Shown here: positions 28,254 to 41,470 of the stretch, piece after piece
Numbering within the stretch: the first letter of the stretch is position 1
Layout: every line of letters begins with the position of its first letter
Assembly: GCF_902635505.1 (NCBI RefSeq)
Contig: NC_045432.1
Coordinates: 77,551,051 to 77,615,050, forward strand
DNA length: 64,000 nucleotides
Direction of reading: 5' to 3'
Source of the DNA: Sarcophilus harrisii
Lineage: Eukaryota; Chordata; Mammalia; Dasyuromorphia; Dasyuridae
Made by a program: the position numbers and the translations under genes
Notes under the pieces: generated by a model
Seen by the model: only the letters and a program-made list of their open reading frames with translations
Databases searched by the model: none
Told to the model about the DNA's origin: nothing

Positions 28254-28340
28254 ACCCTATCCCCACAGAGGGCCCCCCGCTGGGCTCCGGCTGCTCCCAG
28301 TCCTCCCCTGTGAGATACAAGGCCACATCCTTGAGCTATC
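28254..28340 (-). pseudogene. KRAB-A remnant
   Basis: On the minus strand 28335 downward reads LKDVALYLTGEDWEQPEPSG, matching the start of a KRAB-A box (FKDVAVYLTxEEWxxLxP). The frame immediately above is closed by a stop, the EEW is EDW, and the second half of the box is not recognisable. It is a decayed exon, in the same orientation as the two other KRAB exons of the window. Confidence 0.7.
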
Positions 28341-28679
28341 GATCCATATGTAGAGGGAGGAGCTGATGGAGCACCCACCAAGGTGGAGAGCCAGTGGGGA
28401 ATCTCCCGGGGCTTCAGCTTCTGTGCCTACACCAGCTGAAAGGCAAACAGAAGATGGGTGTCTCCCCCAGTAGATGTTAACTGCGAACCGATCAACCGAT
28501 CCAAGTTCTAGAGAGCTGCTCAGCTTCTACTGGAATTGGAATGGGCACAGGTGAGTCACAAGCTCACTCCGGCATCAAGTTCCAGCTCTTCCAACAATTT
28601 CTGGACTAACAATTCACTTGTACCTAGGCGCAGGTACTAGTACTTGCTTCTAACGGCCTTCCCCGGTTCCACTGAATGT

Positions 28680-29070
28680 CCCACCAAACTAGGTACCATC
28701 AACACCCTGAAGCATCTTCCTTACATGGAGACTTGCTCCTGACAGCCAGGCTCTACAAAAGTCTGCTGGCTCCCTCCTGAGTCAAGTGCCAGTTTCTTTG
28801 CCAGGTATTCAAAGTCCTCCACAAACTGGGGGCTCTCTACCTTCACCCATATGATCCCCGTCCTCCTCCACACGTCATGCATTGGTTACTTCAGTTAAAC
28901 TGGACTTCCCTCTGGCCCCCACACACCTCCAAACTCTCTTGCAGGTTCTTTGTGGACCTTTTCTATGTGTTTACCAGCCACCCCTTGGATATATTCTAAA
29001 TTTCTTACAGGAATCAAAGTCTGGCCTCTTATCTAAGGACTCCATTTTTCCAAAATGGGACTCCCCCCCA
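28680..29070 (+). repeat. L2-type LINE fragment
   Basis: Reads 'ggtattcaaagtcctccaca', 'ggggctctctaccttcaccc' and 'acacctccaaactctcttgc', as in other L2 copies of this window. Confidence 0.5.
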
Positions 29071-29839
29071 GCATCTTTTAAAGATTTCTTGATGATTGTT
29101 CCACAATCGCAGCCACCGATATTTTCAGTGGCCATGCCGACAGGGGGTGCCGGCGTTTTTAGATCCCGCTTTCTTATCAGCACAGAATGCTAGGACAGAC
29201 TCCCAACATGGGTACCGACTGATTTTGCAATTCTATAATGTACTGCTGGCCTGATATCCTCTACGTCACAAAATACAAAAACCAAATTTTAAAAGGAGCT
29301 GAAGTAAATAGGCTTTTTAAAGTATTTTATTTAATGTACAAGACACTTTTTTTGGCGTCGCTAATGATATTTTTGTTATTTCATAAAAGTTCTTGTGTAT
29401 GTCCTAGGGAATAGGGCGAGTGTTACAACTTAATTAATTATTGTTAATTTGATCACTCTGGGATTAGCCCAGCAAGTGCATTTCTATACTGAAAAATTAC
29501 CACCTTCTCCCAACAGGCCCACCACCTGCCAAGGCCCAGTAGGCCCACTTTGGAATGGCTCCCCTTGGGTGGACTCTGCTCAGGGTGACTGCCACCCGGC
29601 ACAAAAGGGAGCAGAATGTGGGCAGGCGGCTCCCGGGGGCCCGCTGCTATCTCATCACTTTTGAGTCGCAGCCATTTCAATCCTGGTTTTTTTCTCCTTA
29701 GCAGAGGAAGTAGAAGAGAAAGAAGGGTCTGGCCTCCGACCTTCCTGTCACCCCTTACCTTAGGCCTGGCCTCCCCAAGCAATGGGCCTCATCCTCAACT
29801 CTCCCATCTTTTTACTGAAATAGTGCTAAAAATAAAGAC

Positions 29840-32800
29840 GTGAAAGACCCAGCACAGAACGACACAACAAAGCACGACCCAGAACAGTTAAAGGACAACC
29901 CAGCATGACAAAGCACAACAAAACATGACACGACAAAGCATGACACAACACAGCACAAAACAACTCAGCTAAACACAGCAGAGTATAAAATAACACAACA
30001 CAACCTAGAACACTACAACATGGCACAGCATAACATAATACGACATGACACAGCACGACACAACACTGCTAACGCCCCCCAGCTAAACACAACAAAGCAC
30101 AACACAGCACGGCACAGAACAAAACAACCCAGCTATATACATCAAAGCACAAAATAACACTCTAAGCACATTACAATATAACACAACATGGCACAAAACA
30201 CAACTGAGAATACAACATAGCACAGTATAGCACAGAACACAACCCAGTACAACAAAGCACAAAGCAACACGATGCAGCACAGCCACTGCACAGCAGTTAA
30301 ACACAACAAAGCATGACTCAACTCAAAACAATACAACCTAGCACATCACAACCCAGCACAACTCAACCCATCACAATCCAACAGAACACAGTCCAAGATA
30401 AAACAATGCAACATGGCACAACACAGCACAGTATAATCCAACCCAACACAATACCACCCAGAACAATGCAATGCAGCACAACCCAACCCAACCCAATTCA
30501 GCACAACAATCACACCGTAGTCCAACCCAGAATAATACAACCCAGCACAACAATTATATGATAACACAACAGTCACAACACAACACAGCACAACCCAATT
30601 CAGCACAAAAATCACATCACAGTCCAACCCAGAATAATACAACCCAGCACAACAATTATATGATAACACAACAATCATAAACAACACAGCACAACCCAAT
30701 TCAGCACAAAAATCACATCACAGTCCAACCCAGAATAATACAACCCAGCACAACAATTATATGATAACACAACAATCACAACACAACACAGCACAACCCA
30801 ATTCAGCACAAAAATCACATCACAGTCCAACCCAGAATAATACAACCCAGCACAACAATTATATGATAACATAACAATCATAAACAACACAGCACAACCC
30901 GATTCAGCACAACAATCGCACCATAGTCCAACCCAGAATAATACAACCCAGCACAACAATCATCTTATAACCCAACAAACACAACACAACACAACCCAAT
31001 CCAGCACAATAATCACATTATAACCCAACCCAGCAGAATACTACCCAGAACAATACGACCCAGCACAATACTTTATAACCCAACAAGCCCAATCCAACAC
31101 AATCCATCACAACCCAGAACAACCCAATTCAGCACAACAAAACACAACCCAAGCCAAAACAATGCAACACAGCACAGTATAACACAACCCAGCATAATAC
31201 CACCCAGAACAAAAAACCCGGCACAACAATTATATCATAATACAACATAGCACTTCACAATTCAGCACAACAATCATACCACAGTCCAACCCAGAATAAT
31301 ACAACCCAGCACAACAATCATCTTATAACTCAACAAACCCAACCCAGCACAACACAATTCAGCACAACAATCACATCATAAACCAACACAGCACAGTACA
31401 ACACAATCCAGCACAACAAACACATTATAATCCAACCCAATACAATACCACCTAGAACAATACAACCCAGCACAACAATTATATCATAATCCAACAGTCA
31501 CAATACAACACAGCACTTCACAATTCAGCACAACAATCATACCACAGTCCAACCCAGAATAATAAAACCCAGAACAACAATCATCTTATAACCCAACAAA
31601 CACAACCCAACCCAGCAAACAATCACATCATAACCCAACACAGCACAGTATAACACAATCCAGCACAACAAACATTATAATCCAACCAGATACAATGCCA
31701 CCCAGAACAATACAACCCAGCACAACAATTATATCATAATCCAACAGTCACAATACAACACAGCACTTCACAGTTCAGCACAACAATTGCACCACAGTCC
31801 AACCCAGAATAATACAATCCAGCACAACAACCATCTTATAACCCACCAAACCCAACCCAACCCAGCACAACACAACCCAGCACAATAATCCCATCACAAC
31901 CCAACCAGCACAACAATCACACCACAACACAGCACTTCACACCACAACACAGTTCAGCACAACAATCACATCACAGTCTAACCCAGAATGATACAACCCA
32001 GCACAACAATCATATTATAACCCAACAAACACAACCCAACCCAGAACAACACAATTCAGCACAACAATCACATTATAACCCAACCCAGCACAATTTAATC
32101 CACAATAATACAACCCAGCACAATTTAACCCACAATAATACAACCCAGCATAACAATCACTTCATAACCCAATAAGTACAACCCAAAACAGAATAGTAAA
32201 ACACAATTCAGTACAACAATGACATCATAACTTACGAGTACAACACAACACAGCACAATTCCACACAACAATCACATCATAACCCAACCAGCACAGTATA
32301 ACAATCCACCATAATCACAACACAAACCCAGCACAATACCGCCCAGAACAATGCAACCCAGCACACTACAGCCCAGCACAACCCAACCCAACACAATAAT
32401 CACATTATAACCCAACCCACCACAACTCAACCCAGAACAATATAACCCAGCACAATAATCACACCACAACACAGCACTTCACAGCACAACAATCACATCA
32501 CAGTCCAACCCAGAATGATACAACCCAGCACAACAATCATATTATAACTCAACAAACCCAACCCAACCCAACCCAACCCAATTCAGCACAATAATCACGT
32601 CATAGCCCAACCCAGCACAACTTAAACCACAACCCAACCCAATTCAGCACAATAATCACGTCATAGCCCAACCCAGCACAACTTAAACCACAATAATACC
32701 ACCCAGCACAACTTAATCCACAATAATACAACCCAGCACAATAATCCCATTATAACCCAACCCACCACAACTCAACCCAGAACAATATAACCCAGCACAA

Positions 32801-35530
32801 CAATCACAACACAACACAGCATTTCACAGCACAACCCAGCACAACACAATTCAGCATAACAATCACATCACAGTCCAACCCAGAATAATACAATCCAGCA
32901 CAACAAGTATATTATATAACCCAACAAACCCAACCCAACCCAGCACAACACAATTCAGCACAATAATCACATCATAATAATCACATCATAACCCAATCCA
33001 GCACGACTTAACCCACAAAAATACAACCCAATACAACAATCACTTCATACCCCAACACAACACAGCACAACAAAATATAGCACTTCACAACCCAACACAG
33101 CACTTCACAACCCAACACAGCACACTACAGCCCAGCACAACACAACCCAGCACAATAATCACATTATAATCCAACCCACCACAACTCAACCTAGAACAAT
33201 ATAACCCAACACAATAATCACACCACAACACAGCACTTCACAGCACAACACAATTCAGCACAACAATCACATCACAATCCAACCCAGCACAACTCAACCC
33301 AGCCCAACAATCATATTATAACCCAACCCAGCACAATTTAACCTAGTAAAATAATCACTTTATATCCCAACAAGCACAACCCTACAAAACATAGCACTTT
33401 ACAATACAACACAGCAGAAAACAATCACACCACAACCCGACACACCACAGTACAACATGACCCAGCACAACAACCACATCATAACCCAACGAGGACGACC
33501 CAACCCAGCACAACACAATTCAGTACAATAATCACATCAAAACCCAACCCAACCCAACTCAACCCAGAACAATACAACCCAGCAAAACAATAACATCACA
33601 ACCCAACAAGCATAACACAATTCAGCATAACAATCACATCAAAACTCAATCTAGAACAATAAAACCTAGCACAACAATCACATCATACTCCAAAAAGCAC
33701 AACACAACACAGCATAGAACAACAAAACACTTCACAGCACAACTCAGCACAAAACAACAATCACACCACATCTAACACAGCACAGCACAACCCAACCCAT
33801 CAGAAGTACAACGCAATCCAGCACAACACAATTCAACACGATAATCATATCATAACCTAATAAACACAACACAACCCAGTACAATTCAGTACTTCACAAC
33901 ACAACACAGCACAGCACAATAACCACATCATAATCCAACCCAGCACAACTCAACCCAGAACAATACAACCCAGCACAATAATCACATCATAACACAACAA
34001 GCACAACACAACACAGCACAGCACAATAATCGTATCATAACCCAACTCAACCTAGCACAACTCAACTCAGAATAATACAACCCAGTACAACAATCACATC
34101 AAAACACAACAAGCACAACACAATACAGCACAGCAGAACAATCATACTATGACTCAACTCAGCACAACTCAACCCAAAACAATGCAACCCAGTACAACAA
34201 TCACATCATAACACAGCACAGCACTTCACAACACAACACAACACAGCACAGCACAATAATCACATCATAACCCAACCCAACCCAACTTAACCTAGAACAA
34301 TGCAACCCAGCACAATAATTACATCGTAACCCAACTCAACCCAGCACAACTCAACTCAGAATAATCCAACCAAGTACAACAATCACATCAAAACACAACA
34401 AGCACAACACAACACAGCACAGCACAACAGTTACCTCATGACTCAACCCAGCACAACTCAACCCAGAACAATGCAACCCAGTACAACAATCACATCATAA
34501 CACATCACAGCACTTCACAACACAACACAACATAGCACAGCACCATAATCACATCATAACCCAACCCAACCCAACTTAACCCAGAACGATGCAGCTCAGC
34601 ACAATAATTACATCACAACTCAACCTAGAACAATACAACCCAGTACAACAGTCACATCATAACACAAGCACAACACAACAAAGCACAGCACAATAATCAC
34701 ATCATAACCCAACCCAACCCAACTTAACCTAGAAGAAAGCAATCCAGCACAATAATCACATCATAACTCAACAAACACAACTCAGCCCAGAACAATACAA
34801 CCCAGTACAATAATCACATCATAACACAACATGCACAACAGAAAACAGCATAGCACAATAATCACATCATAACCCAACAAACACAACTCAGCCCAGAACA
34901 ATACAACCCAGTACAATAATCACACCATAACCTAACAAGCACAATTTAACCCAGAACAATGCAACCCAACACAAAAATTACATCATAACCCAACCCAGCA
35001 CAAGAAAACACAGTACTTCACAACACAAACCAGCACAAAAAACAATCACACCCCAACCCAACCCAGCACAGTACAATCCAACCCAGAACAATGTAACCCA
35101 GAGCAACCCAACCTAGCGCAATAATCACATCATAACACAACCTAACCCAGCACAACAAAACACCAAAGCATAGCACAGTGTGACAGAGTGTAACAATCAC
35201 ATCACAACCCAACCCAGCACAACACAACAGGAAAAAAACAAAACAACCCAGAACAATAAACCTAGGATTTCACAACACAGCACAACAGGACAATAACATC
35301 ATCACTCAACACCACATGGTACAACATAACACAGAACAGGTAACATAGCACAAAACAACCCAGCTTAAACACAACCCAACACAACCTGACCCAGCACAAC
35401 ATAATTCACCAAAACAATCACATCATAACCCAACCCAGCACAACAAAACAATACAAAACAATACAGCATAGCACAATGCAACAGAGCACAAAAATCCTAT
35501 CACAACCGATCACAGCATAACGCAACAGAT
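29840..35530 (+). repeat. 5.7-kb degenerate pentanucleotide satellite, A/C-rich on the plus strand
   Basis: A nearly uninterrupted array of five-base words of the form RCMCA and derivatives (ACACA, ACCCA, GCACA, ATACA). G is scarce on the plus strand. Recurrent longer words are 'cacatcataacccaaccc' and 'aatacaacccagcacaacaa'. Open frames show a five-codon period because 15 nt is three units. They occur on both strands for want of stop words and are not genes. Parts have a higher-order repeat (see 30450-30960). It lies between a dead KRAB exon and a promoter-like CpG segment. Confidence 0.95.
30450..30960 (+). repeat. Higher-order repeat of about 102 bp in the satellite
   Basis: The word TTATATGATAAC (with one variant) starts at 30554, 30656, 30757 and 30859, giving spacings of 102, 101 and 102. 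The whole intervening sequence is near-identical between copies, so this part expanded recently by unequal exchange or slippage of a 102-bp block. Confidence 0.9.
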
Positions 35531-36135
35531 CTTTCTTTTCACCCTCTCTTGCCTGCCTTTTCCTCCTCGCTGGTATTATCTCTTTTTTATCATCATAATT
35601 TCCTTCCAGAAATTCCCTTTCCCCTGAGCTGACTTTCCCTTGAAAATTTTAGGGAGTGGGATTCTATATGTCTTTGCTTTGATCCCCTTGAATTCTGACC
35701 TACCCAAATTTAGGGGATATTGTCAGCCTATGCTTTCCTCTCACCTATTCCAAATTCTCTATGGACCAGTCCCTTCCCTGCCTGAGTTCCTCTTCTTTGT
35801 TGGGGTGCATCAGAATAGCTGCCTTTCCTGGCTTGTTCCTTCCACCTTTTGAAGAATGAATTATAATTAGATTTGATGAAAGGAAAAACTACCCAATACT
35901 TAAAATTGTCCAAAAGCAAATCGGGGTGCTTTAGGAGGTAGGGAGTTCTACTATCTGCATATCTTAAATCTTGTTACTCCCCTTCTCAAGGATCTTCTGT
36001 AGCTCTCTATTGACTCTAGTAAAAAAAAAATTGGCCCTTCCAAATGTGACTAGCCAGTCTGACCCAACTGATTCTCTTTTTCTCTATCCTGAATAATCTG
36101 TTCTATGGAGGCTGACGGGTGAACCAGAGACACAA
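35531..36135. other. No gene seen
   Basis: Unassigned DNA after the satellite. Confidence 0.4.
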
Positions 36136-36139
36136 TTGA

Positions 36140-36320
36140 AAGGGCTTTAAATTCTGCCTCTGATACAGAGTGTGTGAACTTGGGCAAGTCACTTCACCGC
36201 TGTCTACCTCAGTTTCCTCATCTGTCAAATGGGACAATAATAGCACCTCCCTCCTGTAGCTTGTTATAGGGCCCAAATGAGATAATACTTGTAAATCACT
36301 TTGCAAACCTTAAAGCATTA
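36140..36320 (+). repeat. MIR
   Basis: Classic MIR order: 'gtgtgaacttgggcaagtca', 'ctcagtttcctcatctgtca', 'atgagataatacttgtaaat'. Confidence 0.75.
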
Positions 36321-36385
36321 TCGAAATAAGAGTTATTTGTATTCCAGCCAAGATGATCTTTTTGCTATTTCCCATATGTGACATT

Positions 36386-36642
36386 CTGGGCTGCTAGGTG
36401 GCACCATAGTGTACAGACTGCTGGGCCCGGAGTCAGGAAGATGCATCTTGAGTTCATATGTGGCCTCAGACACTTTCTAGCTGTGTGATCCCAGGCAAAT
36501 CACTTCAGCCTGTTTGCCTCAGTTTCCTCATCAGTAAAATGAGCTGGAGAAGGAAATGACAAACTATTCCAGTGTCTTTGCCAAGAAAAACGTAAAGGGG
36601 ATCACAGAGAGTCGGACGTGACCGAAATGACCGAACGATAAT
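36386..36642 (+). mobile_element. Mar1-type SINE, near full length
   Basis: Begins 'ggctgctaggtggcaccata', continues 'agctgtgtgatcccaggcaa', 'tgagctggagaaggaaatga', 'tgtctttgccaagaaaaacg' and 'gagagtcggacgtgaccgaa'. This is the best-preserved copy and the clearest marsupial marker in the window. Confidence 0.9.
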
Positions 36643-36822
36643 ATTACAACCTTTTGTCTCTTGGTGCTCTGTCTTTGCTTGGGCTACACCTGATTCCTGG
36701 AACGTTCTAAACGTTCTCCCCTCCTTACCTCTTCCTGTTGGGATTTTGAAGTCCCTTCAGGATCAGCTCTAGTATAAAAGGAGAAGAAGCCTTTCCTGAT
36801 TCCCACCCATAGCTGTGAGTGA

Positions 36823-37467
36823 TGTGGTACAGTCAGTAGGAATGATAGAGTTAAAACCCCAAGGCTGGGAGTGGAGACCCCAGTAGCAGTAGAGACCCCC
36901 TAGACCTTTCAAGAAAGCCCAGGCCATTCGGCCTTGGGAAATGATGAAGTCACCCTGGGAATGTAGCTAATTGGGAGTGATGTAGCACAACCTTGGAGAA
37001 TGTGTGTGAAAGAAAGGGAGTTGGGCCCGATATCTTTATTCCACCGAGTTATCCTTCAAGGATGTCTGGTTTGCCGTCCAAGAGTCTGGGAAGCTATCTC
37101 CCACCTGGACCCGAACAATGAGCGCTTCTCAGTTTTGTGAGAGAAGGGAGTTGTCGTCAGCCTTGGTGACCAAACATCCCACTGATCATGTGAACCCCAG
37201 GGCCGTGATGTCACTCACCCTGCTCTGTTCTTTGTTCTGTACTCACTCCCCAACTGCACCTCCAACGGTTTTCCCTAGAAATTTGCCAGCTCGCTCCTTG
37301 CTCTTTGCTATCTCCCTCCCTTGGAACTCAGCCCACTTTAATTAGCATGACAGCTAGAATCAAAATCTGCTTCTGCTAGGGGATAATCTAAGCCTCCCAA
37401 TTCTTTTGGCCTATCAATGTCAGTGGCCCAGGATACCAATATTCTGGGGTCCCCCTGGACCCCGACA
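36823..37467 (-). mobile_element. Possible solo LTR fossil
   Basis: On the minus strand it would begin TGTCGGGGTCC and end near ACCACA, with an AATAAA signal at plus 37039-37044 or so. No internal region and no clear target-site duplication. Family not assigned; edges approximate. Confidence 0.4.
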
Positions 37468-38365
37468 TCAGCACTGGGACCCAAGTGACTTTGTATTTAC
37501 TTTGTACCTACTGTGAATCTCCTTGTATCTACTTATCTGTGTATTCTCCTGGTAGAATGGAAACTGTAGAAGCCAGGGATTCTCTGGTTTTCTCTTTGTT
37601 TCTTCAGGCACATAGTAGGCACTTGAATGGAAACTTCTTAGGAGGGGAATCTCCTCAGGATCACAGTCTTCTGACTTCTTTTGTAGTTCTTAAGCTTCTC
37701 TGTGACATGAAGGTCAAAAAGAGAGAATTCTAATTTTGGAAGGGGTGGCCCCAGATCCCGTCTCGAGCACTGACTGCCTGGGTGAGCAGCTCATCTGGCT
37801 CCTACCTTGATTTTTCTCACCTATAAAATGACACGATTGGGGAGAGCACAAGGAAATGAGCATTTATGGCTTATTTGGGCATGAGCTGTGGTAGAGTATT
37901 CCAAGCTCACACAGGGCTGATCAGGTGGACAGACACACTGTCCCTTCCCCCAAACGTAGTGATGCCATTTTCGTTCTTTTCAAGCACCAAGGACAACAAT
38001 CAGCCATCAAAGAATTACTTTCTAGAACTAAAATAATAAAATTCATAGGGAGGAAAAATAAGTCAAGACTCTCAAGAGAAACAGTGAAAAGAAATGGAAA
38101 TGAAGGGGCCCAGCGGTGCCAGACCTCAAACTGTGTGACAAAGCAGTGATTATTAAAAACTATTTGGTCCTGGTTAAAAGAGAGAGGGATCAGTCAGTGG
38201 AACACCATAGAAGTACATCTAGATACCTAACACTTAATCTAGTAATCGATAAGCACAAAAATCCCCAAGAGCAGGCTGTGTAGACAAAACCTTCTGGGAA
38301 ATTGAACAACAGTACAGAGAAATTCAATTTTTGTCAACACATCAGGCAATGTACTAAGTACTTCA
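37468..38365. other. No gene seen; possible LINE piece
   Basis: About 37960-38330 resembles an old LINE fragment ('ctagaactaaaataataaaa', 'ggaacaccatagaa'). Nothing else supportable. Confidence 0.35.
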
Positions 38366-38369
38366 CAAA

Positions 38370-38575
38370 TGTCATCATCTCTGATCTTCATAACAACCCC
38401 GAGAGGGATAGATTGCTATGATTTCTTTCTTATAGATGAGGAAACTGAGGCAGACTGAGGTTATGCGACTTGCCTAGTGTCACACAGCCAGCGTCTGAGG
38501 ACAAATTTGAACTCAGGTTTTCCTGTTTCCAGACCCAGTGCGCTCTCTACTGCTTTATTGGGCTCCAAAGCTGAC
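38370..38575 (+). repeat. MIR/L2-like fragment
   Basis: Order 'atagatgaggaaactgaggc', 'cttgcctagtgtcacacagc', 'aatttgaactcagg'. It overlaps the start of a 244-residue open frame, which I therefore do not accept as a gene. Confidence 0.7.
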
Positions 38576-38989
38576 CTTCAGATGGTGGAAGTGATGCTTC
38601 TAAGCAGCCTTCCTCCCTACACTTTTGGTTTAACAGACCCGCCATTTTATTGGTCAAGGAAAGTCCCTTGGAGGAAGCTTCCCTCCACAAGTGCTCCGCA
38701 AGGTATAATCCCAGAGGATTGCCTGCTAAGTGACGAGATCAGGATCATAAGGGCTAGTGTGGGTCACAGGAGGAACCTGAAGCAGGGCCACTCTTATATG
38801 CTTTGTCTCTCTGCTCTGCTACTTTCCTGGACAAGTGATCTTGGACAAGTCATTCTTCTTAAACCTGTTTTCTCATCTGTTAAGCGAGAGGATTGGAAAA
38901 CAACTGACACCGAATATGGCCAATTTAGGGTGACCGGGTTTGGCCCCAAACAAGTCACCTCCGCATCTCAAGTCAGGCTTTGTGGGGCG

Positions 38990-39340
38990 TTTTCATTCTT
39001 CTCCCCCCCCCCCCTCCTCCCGCCCCGAGAGGACGCGGAGAAAATGGAGGCGACAGAAAAACAAAATGTAGCAAGGGTCAGATACATCATTTTCATGATC
39101 TCTAAACATACTTCCCTCCAGACAAAAGCTGCCCCTTTCTGGAGCCTCGCGGTGGGCCCAGCAGGAGGCGCTAGGCCACTACCGAGCAATGAAATCGAGG
39201 CCGGAAGTTGAAGGAAAGAGCCGCAGAGCTCCCAGCGTGTACTTCCCGTGCCGCTCTAGGCGGCTTGGAGGACTTTTCGCCTCAGTGGTGTGATGGCTGG
39301 TCCTCTCATTGTCCTTGTAAAAGTAGGAGGGGATTGAGGG
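38990..39340. promoter_or_regulatory. CpG-containing promoter-like segment
   Basis: Has a C run at 39002-39012, an ETS-type CCGGAAG (39202-39208) and the string TGCCGCTCTAGGC (39249-39261), which is also present at 7990-8002. Similarity continues downstream ('cgcctcagtggtg' against 'cgtctcggtggtg'). It is the nearest CpG-rich segment upstream, in the minus-strand sense, of the KRAB remnant at 28.3 kb. Confidence 0.5.
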
Positions 39341-40080
39341 AGGGGAGTGCGCCGGATCCTAGCCCTTGGGAACACCTGCCAATGGCTTTTTAGGAGTTGA
39401 AAGGTTCTCCTTGCCGCTCTGCACTCTCCATTGCTCACTAGGCTTTTCTGAGAGCAGGGAGGAAAGTGTCCCTAGATGGAGTCAGAAGTATTGGATTCAA
39501 ATTCTCCTCTTCATTGCCGCATTCACCTTCTGGGGGACTCACTTTTTGCCAATATACAGTGTGGAGGGGGGACTAGATGACTTCCAAATCCCATTGAATC
39601 TCCCAAGTCCAATTAGCCTTCCAGATCACCGCCTGAGGTCTCTCTGATCACTCCCTCAATTTGGGGAATTTTGGGTGACTTAGAAATAATGAGGCCCTAA
39701 AGCTTAACTAGCCCTAGAAACAAAGGGCCAGTAGGGAGCTCCAAGATGATCCTGTTTATCTGTGGGTTTGGGAAGAGATTCCCCAACAAGCACCTGGCCA
39801 TCATTATCTTGAAGACCTGAGGGTGGGGTGAGGGTGGTAATGGGACACATACTCATTCCTTCTGAGGCAGCCCATGTCCGCCCTGCAGGGACCATTCTCC
39901 TAACATCGAGCCTAAGTTGCCTCTTGGGAAATTCTGCTCTCTGGGGCGAAGCTGAACAAGTCTATCTTCTTCCCCACGTAGGCCCTTCAGATACTGAAGC
40001 ATCTGGCGTGGCATTCGAATGCTTTGCTATCCCCTACTCAATGACCTTTTCCTATGAATTCTCAAGGGTTGGGTTCCCAC
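39341..40080. other. No gene seen
   Basis: Open frames are short and without recognisable family similarity. Confidence 0.4.
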
Positions 40081-40084
40081 ATCA

Positions 40085-40410
40085 GTCAGATGCTAAAAGA
40101 AAAGCTGGAGGAAAGAAAGAAGGAAATGAGAAGCGGGAGGTGACAGAGTGGAATCTGGAAGGAAGGGAACCAAAGAGGAAAGAGAGCGGGAGAAGAGATA
40201 GGCAAAAGTGAGAGACAAAGATGGAGATATAATGAAAGGGGGAGACGGCAGGAATAAAGGGAGAAGCAAAGAAGAAAGGAAATAGAGGTTTTAAGAGAAG
40301 GGGAAACAATGGAAGGACTTGGTGAGGGAAGAAAGAGACGCGGGAAGATGGCGAAAAGGAGGGGAAAATTGAGTGAGAAGGTGAAGAGAAAGAGGGGTGA
40401 AGACACCTAA
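40085..40410 (+). repeat. Purine-rich tract
   Basis: Dominated by GA/GAAAG words without strict period. Low complexity; open frames across it are shadows. Confidence 0.75.
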
Positions 40411-40499
40411 TGAGCACTCTCTAGGTCTTTCCTGGTTCTTTTCTTACTTGTCTGTCTGGTCCTTCTCAGTCTCCTTCACCGGATTGTCTTCTAGTCCTG

Positions 40500-40590
40500 T
40501 CACTAACTACAGCCCACTAATCATACCTCCACCAACTACAGCTACTAACTACAACCACTAACTATAACCCACTAACCATAGCTCTGTTTT
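40500..40590 (+). repeat. Degenerate (ACTAACTACA)n run
   Basis: A short minisatellite-like run of CACTAACTA and CCACTAAC words. Confidence 0.7.
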
Positions 40591-40619
40591 GGTTTTTTTT
40601 TTTTTCTCTCCTTGGTGAT

Positions 40620-41470
40620 GGCATCAATTTTCAGGAACACAAATGATTCTCAGATCTGTTTAATCCAGCCACAACCTCTCTCCTGACTTTGTCCAGCGTC
40701 ACACGTCCAAGTGCTCTATAGACATCTCAAACCAGACATCCCATAGATGTCTTTAAACACAATATGGGTAAAAGAACTCGGGAGCCCTGCTAGGTGTTAG
40801 CTCCTCACTTTCTGTCAGCCCACCTCCTTCAGATCCAATCCACTGCCACCTCCCACTGGTGCTACCCCCCAGCATCTCTCAGATGTGCCCCCTTCGTTCC
40901 TCTGACACTTCCATCCCTCTAGTAAAAGCTGTCGTCACCTCCCAAGTGGACGACTGCAAGAACCTTCAGCTTGTTCTTCCTCCCTCAAGTCTCTCGTCAC
41001 TCCGGCCTATTATCCATTCAGGTACCAAAGTGATCTTCCTAAAGTACAGGTCTGACCATGTCACCAGCACCCAGTAAATTACCGTGGCTCCCTATTACCT
41101 CCAAAATCAAATAGCAAATCCTTTCTTCTCTAGCTTTTAAAACATTGTATAACCAAACATCTAACTTGCTAGTCTTTTAAAACTTGATTTCCCTCTATAT
41201 ATATTCAATAATCAAATGGAACTGGCTTTGCTTTTCCTCACCCGAGGAACTCCATCTTCCGACTCTGCTTCCTGCGGGCAGTCCCTCACGCTCTGGACAC
41301 TCTCCTGCCTCAGTTCTACATTTTGACCTTCCTGGCTTCTTTCAAGTCTCAGCTAGAAAATGCCACTTTCTGCAAGAAACATTTCTCTCCCCTGAGATTA
41401 TTTTCCATTTGCCACATACACATATATGACTGAAAGACAACTTAACGACATAATTATTCATGTGGAGTTT
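40620..41470 (+). repeat. L2-type LINE fragment
   Basis: Contains 'agtgatcttcctaaagtaca', 'gtggctccctattacctcca', and later 'aagtctcagctagaaaatgc', the order expected in an L2 copy. Confidence 0.55.

Noticed and set aside
30450-30960. CRISPR-like repeat spacing
   Set aside because: The units are head-to-tail 102-bp copies with no unique spacers, in a mammalian satellite. It is a higher-order tandem repeat.
30083-35227. Many Cys/Val/Leu-rich (minus) and Thr/Gln-rich (plus) open frames
   Set aside because: They follow the five-codon period of the pentanucleotide array, occur in several frames on both strands, and have no start context or splice sites. They exist because the array lacks stop words.
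38477-39211. 244-residue plus-strand frame
   Set aside because: Its first part lies in an MIR-like SINE and its end in a GC-rich promoter-like segment. Nothing resembles a protein family.
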